From Bradyrhizobium ottawaense (GTDB lineage: Bacteria; Pseudomonadota; Alphaproteobacteria; Rhizobiales; Xanthobacteraceae), in the NCBI RefSeq assembly GCF_002278135.3, contig NZ_CP029425.2:1712001-1776000 (forward strand): a stretch of 64,000 nucleotides of DNA. The letters run 5' to 3'. The position numbers and the translations under genes were made by a program. Below, in pieces: positions 35,758 to 45,028 of this stretch; within the stretch, counting starts at the first letter, position 1; every line of letters starts with the position of its first letter. The notes beneath the pieces are model-generated. The model had not been told where the DNA came from. It did no database searches and saw nothing but the letters and a program-made list of their open reading frames with translations.

Positions 35758-36666
35758 TTATTCCTCGTCACTTCCGGGCGTCGGGCGCAGCATGAAATGG
35801 CCGAAGGCGGTGGCGATCGGCTTGGCCGCGTCATCCTGCCAGGCGCGCGCCTCGAAGGCGACGATACGCCGACCCTGCTTCACGATCGAGACGTTGGCAA
35901 ACGTGTCGAGCGCACGGCCGGAGCGCAGATAGTTGACGGTGAGCCCGATCGGCTTGGGTGGCGCGGCGGCGCCGAGCTCGCGCGCGACGCCGATGACAGC
36001 CGTGGTCTCGAGGAAGGCTCCGGTCATGCCGCCATGGATCGCGGGCAGGATCGGGTTGCCGATGATTTTTGGCGAGAACGGCATCGTCAGTGTGCCGTCG
36101 TCATTGACGCGGATGCCGAGAGCGCGCGCGAACGGGCTGCGCGCGAAGGGGCCATCCGGATCTTCCGGCGCCTCCAGCACCGGGATGCTGCGCGCATCCA
36201 TCCTGCGGTCGGCGAGCATGTTGGTGCGGTTGGCGCCGATCATGAAGCAGGCGGTCGCAGTCGCTACCGGATCGTCCTCGGACTCCTGATAGGCGGTGGA
36301 GCGCACGAAGGCGATCGAGCGCGTGGTGCGGTAGCAGACCGAATGCGCCTTGATGTCGAGGCCGGGTGTCGCCGGCTTCTGGTAGTCGATGCGCAGGTCG
36401 AGGGTTGCGATCGCGCGCGTGCCGTCGAGCGCAAGTTGCACCGCCATGCCGCAGCTCTCGTCCAGCATCGCGGTGACGACGCCGCCATGCAGCACGCCGG
36501 TCTCGGTGTCGCCGACGAAGACGGGACGATAGGGCAGGCTCGACCAGGCCTCAGCCGGCGCAAAGCGGTCGAGCTGGAGCCCGCTGATATGGCCGTAATC
36601 GGAGCGGCGGCCCTGGACGGCGTCGGCGAGTTCCTCGAACGGGAGCGTGGTTGGTATGGTGCTCAT
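35758..36666 (-). CDS. PaaI-type acyl-CoA thioesterase, tandem hotdog
   Basis: 302 residues with two hotdog domains. The first has GVLHGGVVTAMLDESCGMAV (PaaI signature HGG...D), the second PAIHGGMTGAFLETTAVIGV. Single-domain relatives are ~140 residues, so this is a fused pair making one pseudo-dimer. It would hydrolyse acyl-CoA esters, probably of aromatic or medium-chain acids. Good ATG start at 36666. Monocistronic. Confidence 0.88.
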   Translation of the reverse strand: MSTIPTTLPFEELADAVQGRRSDYGHISGLQLDRFAPAEAWSSLPYRPVFVGDTETGVLHGGVVTAMLDESCGMAVQLALDGTRAIATLDLRIDYQKPATPGLDIKAHSVCYRTTRSIAFVRSTAYQESEDDPVATATACFMIGANRTNMLADRRMDARSIPVLEAPEDPDGPFARSPFARALGIRVNDDGTLTMPFSPKIIGNPILPAIHGGMTGAFLETTAVIGVARELGAAAPPKPIGLTVNYLRSGRALDTFANVSIVKQGRRIVAFEARAWQDDAAKPIATAFGHFMLRPTPGSDEE

Positions 36667-36782
36667 GGGAAGGTTCTAGACCAGTGTCGGGCGCCGCGCA
36701 AAACCCCGAATTGGCCTCGACAGGGCAGGCCGAAGCACCGATGGTGGGCGCTTCGTTCGCCGACTAGCCGCAAGGAGCGCCC

Positions 36783-37103
36783 ATGGCCGACCCCGAAACG
36801 CCCGCCAACAATCAGGGGCCCGTCACCATTTCGAGCTCCAGCTCCGAGCGGGCGCCGATCATCTATTTCGACGGTGCGTCCTGCTTCGGCCATCACAACG
36901 GCGCGATCCAGATCGAGCTCGCCGCGAACCTCCTGATGCCGGTCGGCGCGGCCGTCAGGGTCGACGTGATCCAGACCGCGCATCTGCGCTGCAGCGTCGC
37001 CGCAGCGCTTGCGCTGCGCGAAGCCCTCGACAAGGCACTGGCGATGTTCCGGCAGGGCCAGCAACAGCCGGTGACGGAGGAGATCCCCGCGGTGAAGAAT
37101 TGA
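36783..37103 (+). CDS. Conserved hypothetical protein, 106 residues
   Basis: Short polar N-terminus with a Ser run, then an alternating beta pattern (APIIYFDGASCFGHHNGAIQ, LLMPVGAAVRVDVIQTAHLR) and a C-terminal helix (ALREALDKALAMFRQ). No known domain or membrane segment. The ATG follows AAGGAG. Flanked by the divergent thioesterase gene and a repeat. Confidence 0.7.
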   Translation: MADPETPANNQGPVTISSSSSERAPIIYFDGASCFGHHNGAIQIELAANLLMPVGAAVRVDVIQTAHLRCSVAAALALREALDKALAMFRQGQQQPVTEEIPAVKN

Positions 37104-37139
37104 GATCGGAACGCTCTAGGATCCCGTCGCGAAACAAGA

Positions 37140-37183
37140 CCTCATCCTGAGGGCCCGCCATCGGCGGGCGTCTCGAAGGATGG
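37140..37183. repeat. Half-element of the CTCATCCTGAGG repeat family
   Basis: CCTCATCCTGAGGGCCCGCC and GGCGGGCGTCTCGAAGGATGG carry an internal hairpin GCCCGCCATCGGCGGGC. It matches each half of the pair at 1531-1666. Confidence 0.7.
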
Positions 37184-37215
37184 CCGCGAGGGCCTACGAA
37201 ACAAATAGGCCTGCC

Positions 37216-38685
37216 TCAGCCCACATGCACCTTCGGCTTCTTGCCGCCGTTCCACTTGCCGTCGAGGGCGCGCTCGATCTGGGCGGCGAGTTGCAGCAAC
37301 AGGCCGTCATTGGCCTGCTTACCGATGGCCTGGATGCCGAGCGGCAGGCCGTGGTCCTGGGCCGCCATCGGCATCGAGATCGCAGGCATGCCGCAGAGAT
37401 TGGCGAGCGGCGTGAAGGCGAAGAAGCGCCAGAGATTGTCGAACCAGTCGCGCACATCGGGATTGTCGGAGATGGTGAGATATTCCCTGGTGCCGACCTT
37501 CGGCGTCGGCAGCGCGGTGATTGGCGTCAGGATCACGTCCCACTGCTCGAAGAAGGCGCCGAAGCCGCGTGACGTGGTGTTGAACACGCCCTGCATCTTC
37601 GCCCGCTCGGCGAAGCTGGTGTGCCGCCCGGCTTCCCAGATCCGGATGTTCATCGGCTCGATCAGGTCCTCCGGCGGTCTTTCCAGCCCGCGGGCGGCGA
37701 GCATGTTGGAGATCACCACCGCGAAATTCGAAATGTAGCACGTGGTCTGCGCCTCGAATGCAGCGGGAAGGTCGATCTCCGGCAGCGCATAGTCGACGTG
37801 ATGGCCGAGGCCTTCGAGGAAGCGTCCGGCCTTCTCCAGCTCGGCTGCGAGCTCGGGCGTCGCGGTGTAGTTGCCCCATGTATGGGACAACGCGATGCGC
37901 AGCTTCGAGGGATCGCGCTTGATCATCTCGGAATAAGGCTGCGCCGTGGTCCAGAACGGCATGAACTCGCCGGGTGCCGGCCCGCGGGCATGATCGACGA
38001 AGGCGGCGGTGTCGCGCACCGAGCGCGACTGGCAGCCCTGGATCGAGACGAGGCCGGTGAGATCGGACATGTGGGGGGCGAGCGAGAACACGCCGCGCGA
38101 GACTTTCAGCCCGATGTTGCCGTTGACGCCGGCGGGAATGCGGATCGAGCCGCCGCCGTCGGTCGCATGCGCGATCGGCACCACGCCGGCCGCGACCATC
38201 GCGGCGCTGCCGGCCGACGAGCCGCAGGTGGTGTAGTCGGTATTCCAGGGATTGCGGGTGACGTAGACGGCGGGATTATCGGCCGAAGAGCACACGCCGA
38301 ATTCCGGCGTCGTGGTGCGTCCGATCAGGTTGAGGCCGGCCTGGCGGAATTTGCCCGTGAGGAACGTATCGGCCGCGGCGCGATTGCCGCGCATCAACAG
38401 CGAGCCCATTTCCTGCAGCCGGCCCTTCATGGTCGGCCCGAGGTCCTTCATCAGGAACGGCAGGCCGGCGAACGGACCTGCGAGATTGGCGCCGTCCTTG
38501 GCGGGATCGGCGATCACGTCCTCGAACAGCTCGACCACGCCCGACAGCGCCGGATTGACCTTGGCGACACCGGCGGCAGCCTGGCGCGCCAATTCCTTCG
38601 CCGTCAGCTCGCCCTTGCGGACACGCGCCGCGAGGCCCACGCCATCGTGCTGCGCCCATTCAGTCCAGCTCATCGGCAAAGTCAT
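37216..38685 (-). CDS. Amidase-signature family hydrolase
   Basis: 489 residues. The Ser-Ser-Lys triad is visible: Lys in FLMKDLGPTMKG, the cis-Ser region GSSAGSAAMVA, and the nucleophilic Ser in DGGGSIRIPA. The amidase-signature length is normal. It hydrolyses amides of unknown substrate (not GatA: no gatCB neighbours). The start at 38685 has AAGGGA upstream; ATG 38673 is possible. The 300-bp region upstream and beyond to 38920 holds no gene. Confidence 0.9.
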   Translation of the reverse strand: MTLPMSWTEWAQHDGVGLAARVRKGELTAKELARQAAAGVAKVNPALSGVVELFEDVIADPAKDGANLAGPFAGLPFLMKDLGPTMKGRLQEMGSLLMRGNRAAADTFLTGKFRQAGLNLIGRTTTPEFGVCSSADNPAVYVTRNPWNTDYTTCGSSAGSAAMVAAGVVPIAHATDGGGSIRIPAGVNGNIGLKVSRGVFSLAPHMSDLTGLVSIQGCQSRSVRDTAAFVDHARGPAPGEFMPFWTTAQPYSEMIKRDPSKLRIALSHTWGNYTATPELAAELEKAGRFLEGLGHHVDYALPEIDLPAAFEAQTTCYISNFAVVISNMLAARGLERPPEDLIEPMNIRIWEAGRHTSFAERAKMQGVFNTTSRGFGAFFEQWDVILTPITALPTPKVGTREYLTISDNPDVRDWFDNLWRFFAFTPLANLCGMPAISMPMAAQDHGLPLGIQAIGKQANDGLLLQLAAQIERALDGKWNGGKKPKVHVG

Positions 38686-38920
38686 GAAATTCAAATCCCT
38701 TTGATGCGGCGCCACCTTCCTTTAGCAAGGGGCCGCATGAATCAACTGAGCCGGCACGAGGGGCAGGGTTGCATGGGGCGGAGAGGTCGCAAGGCGGGTC
38801 TCAATCCGGCAGTGGTGCGATGGTTGCAACCGGGCCGGCGCGACGATCGACCGTAGCCCGTAGCCTGCCGCGCCAATCCCGGATTACGCCTGCGCTGCAT
38901 CCATCGTTACTGTGTCGCCC

Positions 38921-39467
38921 TCTGTCAATCCATAAGCGCAAAAATATTCCACTTTACCGAAATTCGGTTTCGGCGTATGTGTCGCCCATCCTGATCCGGC
39001 GAGAGGGGCGGTCGTACGTCGTCACGAGCCGCGGATCGGGGAGCGGTGGACGCGGCAGCGTCGTGCACGAGAGGCGGGAGCAGGGCGGGCGAACCCCGTG
39101 AGGTCCCGGCGGCGTGCGGACGAACGGCGCTGATGCGTACGGCCAAATCGCGTGGTCCTGGCTGTCGTTGCTACAGTCAAGCCTTGCGGAGGTGCGCCAA
39201 GCCCGACCGGGCGAAGCGCATCGCCAATCCGCGGGGTGACGGAGGCAAGCAGGAACTCGTCTCCGGGGAGAGCGCGCCATACGCCGTCAGACCATCGCGC
39301 AGGGAAGGCCGGATGATCGGCTGCCCTGTGTCTCCCTCGTGCATTGCGTGTGCAATGTCTTCGCACGGGGGTCTTGCGGGTGCCAGCCGGCACCCGGCCT
39401 TCCCTGCGCCCTTTCTATTGAGGGCGCGAAGAAGAGAGCAAAACTCGGGCGGAAGCGCCGCGAGGAG
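38921..39467. repeat. Long dispersed repeat, copy B (~547 bp)
   Basis: Same orientation and order of blocks as copy A at 15411-15968: A+T-rich head (AAAAATATTCCACTTTACCG), AGGGGCGGTCGTACGTCGT, CGTGGTCCTGGC, CGCGCAGGGAAGGCCGG, GTGTCTCCCTCGTGCATTGC and CGGCCTTCCCTGCGCCCTTTCT. Indels between copies break any shared reading frame. No gene is supported between 38686 and 39783 apart from this and the next repeat. Confidence 0.8.
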
Positions 39468-39502
39468 GAGAAGCCATGTCTGCGAGTCACAACCTCCGAC
39501 AT

Positions 39503-39595
39503 CGTAGGGTGGGCAAAGCGCAAGCGTGCCCACGCATCTCGTGCCGCAAATTGAGTTTGGTGGGCACGGCGCTTCGCGCCTTTGCCCACCCTACG
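39503..39595. repeat. GTAGGGTGGGCAAAG-type palindromic element, copy 2 (short form)
   Basis: Ends CGTAGGGTGGGCAAAGCG and CGCCTTTGCCCACCCTACG are complementary; the inner arms are AGCGTGCCCACG and GTGGGCACGGCGCT. Shorter than the copies at 29813 and 47981 because the central block differs. Confidence 0.75.
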
Positions 39596-39783
39596 GCACG
39601 TGTCTGCCGCTCACATCGGCACGTCCCCACGAATGTGGCGAGATCGCATCTGTTCGACAAAAAAATCCCCTGTCGACGGTCCTCCGCGGTACCTTGATGA
39701 ATCAACCCCGGTTGGTCCATAAGCGGCGTCCCGTGGCCGGTGGTTCGCCCCCGCGTTGCGTGCTTGGATAGAGGAATTCTCGC

Positions 39784-42120
39784 GTGGCAAATATCAACCA
39801 GAAAATTGCGCAGGAGCTTGGGGTTCGGGCGGAGCAGGTCGAGGCGACGGTGACGCTGCTCGATGGCGGCGCCACGGTTCCCTTCATCGCCCGCTACCGC
39901 AAGGAAGCGACCGGTGCGCTCGACGACGCGCAATTGCGCACCCTGGAGGAGCGCCTGGGTTACCTGCGCGAGCTCGAGGACCGCCGCAAGGCCATCCTCG
40001 AATCAGTCCGCGAGCAGGGCAAGCTCGATGCCGCGCTCGAGGCCTCCATTCTCGCCGCCGACAGCAAGGCCCGTCTCGAAGACATCTATCTGCCGTTCAA
40101 GCCGAAGCGCCGCACCAAGGCGGAGATCGCCAAGGAGGCCGGCCTCGAGCCGCTCGCCAACCAGCTGATGGCGGAGCCGACCAACGATCCGAAGGTCGTG
40201 GCCGAAGGCTTCATCAACGCCGAGAAGGGCGTTGCGGATGCCGCCGCCGCGCTGGATGGTGCCCGCGCCATCCTGGTCGAACGCTTCGACGAGGACGCCG
40301 ATCTGATCGGCGCGCTTCGCGAGGAAATGTGGACCAATGCGCGCATGGCCTCCAAGGTGCGCGACGGCAAGAAGACCGAGGGCGAGAAGTTCGCCGACTA
40401 TTTCGAGTTCTCCGAGCCGCTGACCAAGCTGCCCTCGCACCGCATCCTCGCGATGTTCCGCGGCGAGAAGGAGGAGATCCTCGACCTGCAGATCCAGGCC
40501 GAGGCCGAGGCGCCGCCGCCGGGCGTGCCCAGCGCCTATGAACTGAAGATCATGAAGCGGTTCGGCATCGCCGACCTCAAGCGCGCCGGCGACCGCTGGC
40601 TGATCGACACCGTGCGCTGGGCCTGGCGCACCAAGATTCAGGTCCATCTCAATATCGACCTGCGCATGCGGCTGTGGAACGCCGCCGAGACCGAGGCCGT
40701 GCGCGTGTTCGCCTCCAATTTGCGCGATCTCCTGCTGGCCGCGCCGGCCGGCACCCGCGTCACCATGGGGCTCGATCCCGGCTACCGCACCGGCGTCAAG
40801 GTCGCCGTCACCGATGCGACCGGCAAGGTGGTCGATACCGCCGTGATCTATCCGCACGAGCCGCAGCGGCAGTGGAACGAGTCGCTCGCGATCCTCGGCA
40901 AGCTCGCACTGAAGCATCGTGTCGAGCTGATCGCGATCGGCAACGGCACCGCCTCGCGCGAGACCGACAAGCTCGCAGGCGATCTCGTCAAGGGCCTGGC
41001 CGAGCTGAAGATGACCAAGATCGTGGTGTCGGAAGCCGGCGCGTCGGTCTATTCGGCCTCGGCTTTCGCCTCGGAGGAATTGCCCGGTCTCGACGTCACC
41101 CTGCGCGGCGCGGTCTCGATCGCGCGGCGTCTGCAGGATCCGCTCGCCGAGCTCGTCAAGATCGAGCCCAAGGCGATCGGCGTCGGCCAGTATCAGCACG
41201 ATCTCGGCCAGGCCAAGCTCGCAAAATCGCTCGACGCCGTGGTCGAGGACTGCGTGAACGCCGTCGGTGTCGACGTCAACACCGCGTCCGCACCGCTGCT
41301 TGCCCGCGTGTCGGGCGTCGGCTCCGGTCTGGCGCAGAGCATCGTGGCCCACCGTGACGCCAACGGCCCGTTCAAGTCGCGCAAGGCGCTGAAGGACGTG
41401 CCGCGGCTCGGGCCGAAGGCGTTCGAGCAGTGCGCCGGCTTCCTGCGCATCCTCGGCGGCGAGGACCCGCTCGACGCGTCCGGCGTGCATCCGGAAGCTT
41501 ATCCGGTGGTGCGCCGGATCCTCAGCGCCACCAAGAGCGACATCAAGGCGCTGATCGGCAGCAGCGAGATCGTGCGCACCTTGAAGCCGAAGGATTTCGT
41601 CGACGAGACCTTCGGTCTGCCGACCGTCACCGACATCTTGAAGGAATTGGAAAAGCCCGGCCGCGATCCGCGTCCGGCGTTCAAGGCCGCCGTGTTCAAG
41701 GAAGGCGTCGAGGAGATCAAGCATCTCCAGAAGGGCATGATCCTCGAGGGCACCGTGACCAACGTCGCCGCGTTCGGCGCCTTCGTCGACATCGGCGTGC
41801 ACCAGGACGGCCTCGTGCACATCTCCGCGATGTCCAAGACCTACATCAAGGATCCGCGCGAGGTGGTGAAGCCCGGCGACATCGTCAAGGTCAAGGTGCT
41901 GGACTTCGAGGTCGCGCGAAAGCGCATCTCGCTGACCTTGCGCCTCGACGACGAGGTCGGCGCCAAGAAGGACGCCCCCGGCATGCAGCGCGACAACAGC
42001 TCGCGCAACCCTTCCCGCATGACGTCGTCCGCACCGCGCAAGCAGGAATCGTCCGGCGGCGGTGCGCTCGCCGAAGCCCTGCGCCGCGCGGCGGAGAAGA
42101 ACAACGGCAAGCGGGCGTGA
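39784..42120 (+). CDS. tex: Tex family RNA-binding transcription accessory protein
   Basis: 778 residues, usual length. An N-terminal helical Tex domain ([20 protein letters not shown]), a YqgF/RNase-H-like domain ([16 protein letters not shown]), helix-hairpin-helix segments ([33 protein letters not shown]) and a C-terminal S1 domain ([20 protein letters not shown]). Tex binds RNA and affects transcription; it is general and well conserved. The start is GTG at 39784 with GAGGA upstream. A Lys/Arg/Ser-rich tail follows the S1 domain. Confidence 0.95.
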   Translation: MANINQKIAQELGVRAEQVEATVTLLDGGATVPFIARYRKEATGALDDAQLRTLEERLGYLRELEDRRKAILESVREQGKLDAALEASILAADSKARLEDIYLPFKPKRRTKAEIAKEAGLEPLANQLMAEPTNDPKVVAEGFINAEKGVADAAAALDGARAILVERFDEDADLIGALREEMWTNARMASKVRDGKKTEGEKFADYFEFSEPLTKLPSHRILAMFRGEKEEILDLQIQAEAEAPPPGVPSAYELKIMKRFGIADLKRAGDRWLIDTVRWAWRTKIQVHLNIDLRMRLWNAAETEAVRVFASNLRDLLLAAPAGTRVTMGLDPGYRTGVKVAVTDATGKVVDTAVIYPHEPQRQWNESLAILGKLALKHRVELIAIGNGTASRETDKLAGDLVKGLAELKMTKIVVSEAGASVYSASAFASEELPGLDVTLRGAVSIARRLQDPLAELVKIEPKAIGVGQYQHDLGQAKLAKSLDAVVEDCVNAVGVDVNTASAPLLARVSGVGSGLAQSIVAHRDANGPFKSRKALKDVPRLGPKAFEQCAGFLRILGGEDPLDASGVHPEAYPVVRRILSATKSDIKALIGSSEIVRTLKPKDFVDETFGLPTVTDILKELEKPGRDPRPAFKAAVFKEGVEEIKHLQKGMILEGTVTNVAAFGAFVDIGVHQDGLVHISAMSKTYIKDPREVVKPGDIVKVKVLDFEVARKRISLTLRLDDEVGAKKDAPGMQRDNSSRNPSRMTSSAPRKQESSGGGALAEALRRAAEKNNGKRA

Positions 42121-42128
42121 GATCTTAA

Positions 42129-42226
42129 CCTCTCCCCGCCCTTTGCGGGGAGAGGTGAGCTGCTCGACGGTGGAAAGCTTTCTCCACGTCGTCATTGCTT
42201 CGTCGCAAGGGCTCCTCGCAATGACG
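42129..42226. repeat. Two palindromic intergenic repeats after tex
   Basis: CCTCTCCCCGC/GCGGGGAGAGG at 42129-42155 is a strong hairpin without a T tract. CGTCATTGC at 42190 pairs with GCAATGACG ending 42226; this CGTCATTGC family also occurs at 60248. No gene lies in 42121-42365. Confidence 0.65.
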
Positions 42227-42365
42227 GGGAGAGAGTTGGGCTCCCTCTCCCTAACACCCGCGTCAGAATCTGGCGCGTTTGTAAGTTGAAGGCGCCGCTC
42301 GCTTCCTCTCATCTGATCGTCCTCGTGCGGCGTTAAGACCGCCGCACTGCAAGGAGGATGCTTCG

Positions 42366-42812
42366 ATGAACAGCAGGCTTCTCAAAGGCCTCACCGCGGT
42401 GACGCTCGCCGCGGTGATGGCGGCAGCTTCACCGGTGCTCGCCAGAGGCGGCGGTGGCGGACATGGCGGCTTCGGCGGTGGTGGCCATTTCGGTGGTGGT
42501 GGCCATTTCGGTGGCGGCGGGATGCGCGCCGGCGGCTTTAGCGGCATGCATGTCGGCGGGATGGGCGGCGCGCGCTTCGCCCATGTCGGCGGTCCCGCCT
42601 TTGGCGGCGCACGCTTCGCGCATGCGGGGATCGGGCCGCGGTTCGCCGGTGCCGGCTGGCACGGTCACCGCGGCTTCCACCATCATCATTTCCGTCGTTT
42701 CGCCGTCTTCGGCGCGCCCTTCATTTACGCCGGTTACAATGACGGCTGCTGGCGCAGGAGCTGGACGCCCTACGGATGGCAATGGGTCAATGTGTGCGGA
42801 GACTATTGGTAG
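42366..42812 (+). CDS. Secreted glycine/histidine-rich protein
   Basis: 148 residues. Signal peptide (LLKGLTAVTLAAVMAAASPVLA), then Gly-rich repeats (HFGGGGHFGGGG), a His-rich block (RGFHHHHFRRF), and a conserved C-terminus CWRRSWTPYGWQWVNVCGDYW-like with two Cys. Such small envelope proteins are common in Bradyrhizobium; some bind metals or support envelope stability but no role is established. AAGGAGG precedes the ATG by eight nt. Confidence 0.8.
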   Translation: MNSRLLKGLTAVTLAAVMAAASPVLARGGGGGHGGFGGGGHFGGGGHFGGGGMRAGGFSGMHVGGMGGARFAHVGGPAFGGARFAHAGIGPRFAGAGWHGHRGFHHHHFRRFAVFGAPFIYAGYNDGCWRRSWTPYGWQWVNVCGDYW

Positions 42813-42912
42813 TCGCATCGCCGTACCGCACCATTGTCGCGGTCGCCACCGGGCGGTTCCGTCCAGCCCCGGAACGGGATAGTCTGGTGGCGATCGTCGC
42901 GCGGAGTTTTGC

Positions 42913-43605
42913 ATGACCGGAGGTCACCGTCGCATCCTGGTCGTCGAGGACGATCCGGAAACCGCAGGCCAGCTCGTCGAGGAATTGACGACCTCCGGCT
43001 ACGACGTCGATCTCGCAGCCAACGGCCGTGAAGCCCTGAGCCACGGCGCCGCGCGCGACTATGCCGTGATCACGATCGACCGCATGTTGCCCGATATCGA
43101 CGGCATCAGCGTGATGCGGCAATTGCGCGACGACGGCGTCGCCGCGCCGTTCCTGATCATCTCCGCGCTCGGCGAGGTCGATGATCGCGTCCGCGGCCTG
43201 CGCGCCGGCGGCGACGATTATCTCGTCAAGCCGTTCTCCTTCACCGAATTGCTGGCGCGGCTGGAGGCGCTCGGCCGCCGCAGCGAGACCATCGCCAAGG
43301 AGACGCTGCTGCGGGTCGGCGATCTCGCCATCGACCTGATCGCACGCAACGCCAGCCGCCGCGGCCGCAAGATCCCGCTGCTGCCGCGCGAATTCCAGCT
43401 GCTCGAATATCTCGTCCGCAACGAGGGCCGCGTCGTCTCCCGCGCGATGCTGCTCCAGCACGTCTGGGACTTGCATTTCGATCCCTCCACCAACATCATC
43501 GACGTCTATGTCGGTCGCGTCCGCCGCAAGGTCGACGATGCCCAGGCCTATCCGCTGATTCATACCATACGCGGCATCGGATATTGCCTCCGTGCTCCTG
43601 GTTAA
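42913..43605 (+). CDS. OmpR/PhoB-type response regulator
   Basis: 230 residues. Receiver: acidic VVEDDPE, phospho-Asp in ITIDRMLPDID, Lys in LVKPFS. Winged-helix output: PLLPREFQLLEYLVRNEGRVVSR and VYVGRVRRKVDD, ending IRGIGYCLRAPG. Overlaps the histidine kinase gene by 14 nt, so the two form one operon and one signalling pair. Confidence 0.93.
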   Translation: MTGGHRRILVVEDDPETAGQLVEELTTSGYDVDLAANGREALSHGAARDYAVITIDRMLPDIDGISVMRQLRDDGVAAPFLIISALGEVDDRVRGLRAGGDDYLVKPFSFTELLARLEALGRRSETIAKETLLRVGDLAIDLIARNASRRGRKIPLLPREFQLLEYLVRNEGRVVSRAMLLQHVWDLHFDPSTNIIDVYVGRVRRKVDDAQAYPLIHTIRGIGYCLRAPG

Positions 43606-44662
43606 GACGCTCCGCTCCTCGACCTTCCGCCTGGCGCTGATCGCGATCGCGGCCTTCGGGCTGATCGTCGCGGCGATCATGGCCTATGTCTATTTCGGCA
43701 CGATCGCCTATGTGCGGAGCCGGGTCGGCGACGCCGGCGATCACGGCGGGTTCACCGCGATGATCGAGCTTGCGATGGCCGCGGTTGCCGTGCTGCTGCT
43801 GGTGCTCGCCGGGCTCGCCGCCGTGCTGGTGACGCGGCGCACGGTGGGGCGGATCGAGGAGATCAACGCCACCAGCCGCGCCATCATGCTTTCCGGCCTC
43901 GACCAGCGCATCCCCTTGCGCGGCAGCCATGACGAATGGGACCGCGTCGCCGAAAACCTCAACCAGATGCTCGACCGCATCGAGACGCTGATGGGCGAGG
44001 TCAAGCAGGTCAGCGACAACGTCGCCCACGATCTGCGCACGCCGCTGACGCGGATGCGCGGCCGGCTGGAAAAGGCCTATCACCACGAGCGCAACAGCGA
44101 GGCGGATGCCGCGCTGATCGGCGACACCATCGCCGATCTCGACGCGGTGCTCGGCATGTTCGCCTCCATCACCCGGATCTCCGAGATCGAGACCCGCGCC
44201 CGCACCGGCGCCTTCCGCGCGCTGAACCTGACTGAAATCGCCGGCGAGGTCGTCGAGCTCTACGACGCCGCCGCCGAGCAGGTCGCAACCCGCCTCAGCC
44301 TTGCCGGAGACCGCCAGGTGCCGATCACCGGCGATCGCGACCTGCTGTTCGATGCCATCGCCAATCTCGTCGACAACGCGATCAAGCACGGCCGGCCGGG
44401 CGGGCAGGTGACCGTGACCTGCCGCAGCGCCGAGGGCGGCGCGGTGATCGCGATCGCCGACGATGGTCCGGGCATTCCCACGGAGGAGCGCGATCACGTC
44501 TTCAAGCGCTTCTACCGGCTCGAGCAGAGCCGCTACACACCGGGCAATGGTCTTGGCCTCAGCCTCGTCGCCGCGGTCGCGCGCCTCCACGGCGCGGGAG
44601 TGGCGCTGCATGACAATGCGCCGGGCCTGACGGTCGAGCTCAGCTTCCCGATCGCGCTATAG
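43592..44662 (+). CDS. HAMP-domain sensor histidine kinase
   Basis: 356 residues. Two membrane helices (residues ~10-35 and 55-80) bracket a very short periplasmic loop of about 20 residues. HAMP follows (RTVGRIEEINATSRAIM), then the H box VAHDLRTPLTRMRG and the ATPase blocks DNAIKHGRPG (N), DDGPGIP (G1), and GNGLGLSL (G2). The tiny periplasmic region suggests sensing in or near the membrane. The start is GTG at 43592 inside the regulator gene. Confidence 0.92.
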   Translation: MLLVKTLRSSTFRLALIAIAAFGLIVAAIMAYVYFGTIAYVRSRVGDAGDHGGFTAMIELAMAAVAVLLLVLAGLAAVLVTRRTVGRIEEINATSRAIMLSGLDQRIPLRGSHDEWDRVAENLNQMLDRIETLMGEVKQVSDNVAHDLRTPLTRMRGRLEKAYHHERNSEADAALIGDTIADLDAVLGMFASITRISEIETRARTGAFRALNLTEIAGEVVELYDAAAEQVATRLSLAGDRQVPITGDRDLLFDAIANLVDNAIKHGRPGGQVTVTCRSAEGGAVIAIADDGPGIPTEERDHVFKRFYRLEQSRYTPGNGLGLSLVAAVARLHGAGVALHDNAPGLTVELSFPIAL

Positions 44663-45028
44663 CTCGATCACGCCGCGGCGTGCCGCATGCGCCACCGCGT
44701 CGGTGCGGCCGGTGGCGTCCAGCTTGTCGAGCAGCGAGCCGACATGGAATTTGACGGTGTGCACGGAGATGCCGAGCCGTCGCGCGATCATCTTGTTGGA
44801 GGCGCCCTCGGCCATCAGCGCCAGCACGTCGAGCTCGCGCTGCGTCAGCGCGATGTCGGCGGGCATGATGCGTGGATCGCGGGCGACGATCGTCGCCGTG
44901 GCGGCCTCGCCCGGCGCGGCAAGGCGAAGTCCGACGATATTGCCGAGCAAAGCCGCCAGGCGATCGGCGAGGGCGGGATCGTCGATCTCCAGGGCAAGCA
45001 CGATCTCCGGCGTCCGGTCCTCGCTCAC
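44657..45028 (-). CDS. LuxR/NarL-type DNA-binding regulator with half receiver
   Basis: 123 residues. The C-terminal ~65 residues are a normal LuxR helix-turn-helix (LTQRELDVLALMAEGASNKM, RRLGISVHTVKFHVGSLLDK). The N-terminal ~55 residues resemble only the first part of a receiver, lack the phospho-acceptor segment, and cannot be phosphorylated in the usual way. Its ATG overlaps the stop of the HtrA-like gene (ATGA, 45025-45028), so translation is coupled. Its 3' end overlaps the kinase gene on the other strand. Confidence 0.85.
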   Translation of the reverse strand: MSEDRTPEIVLALEIDDPALADRLAALLGNIVGLRLAAPGEAATATIVARDPRIMPADIALTQRELDVLALMAEGASNKMIARRLGISVHTVKFHVGSLLDKLDATGRTDAVAHAARRGVIEL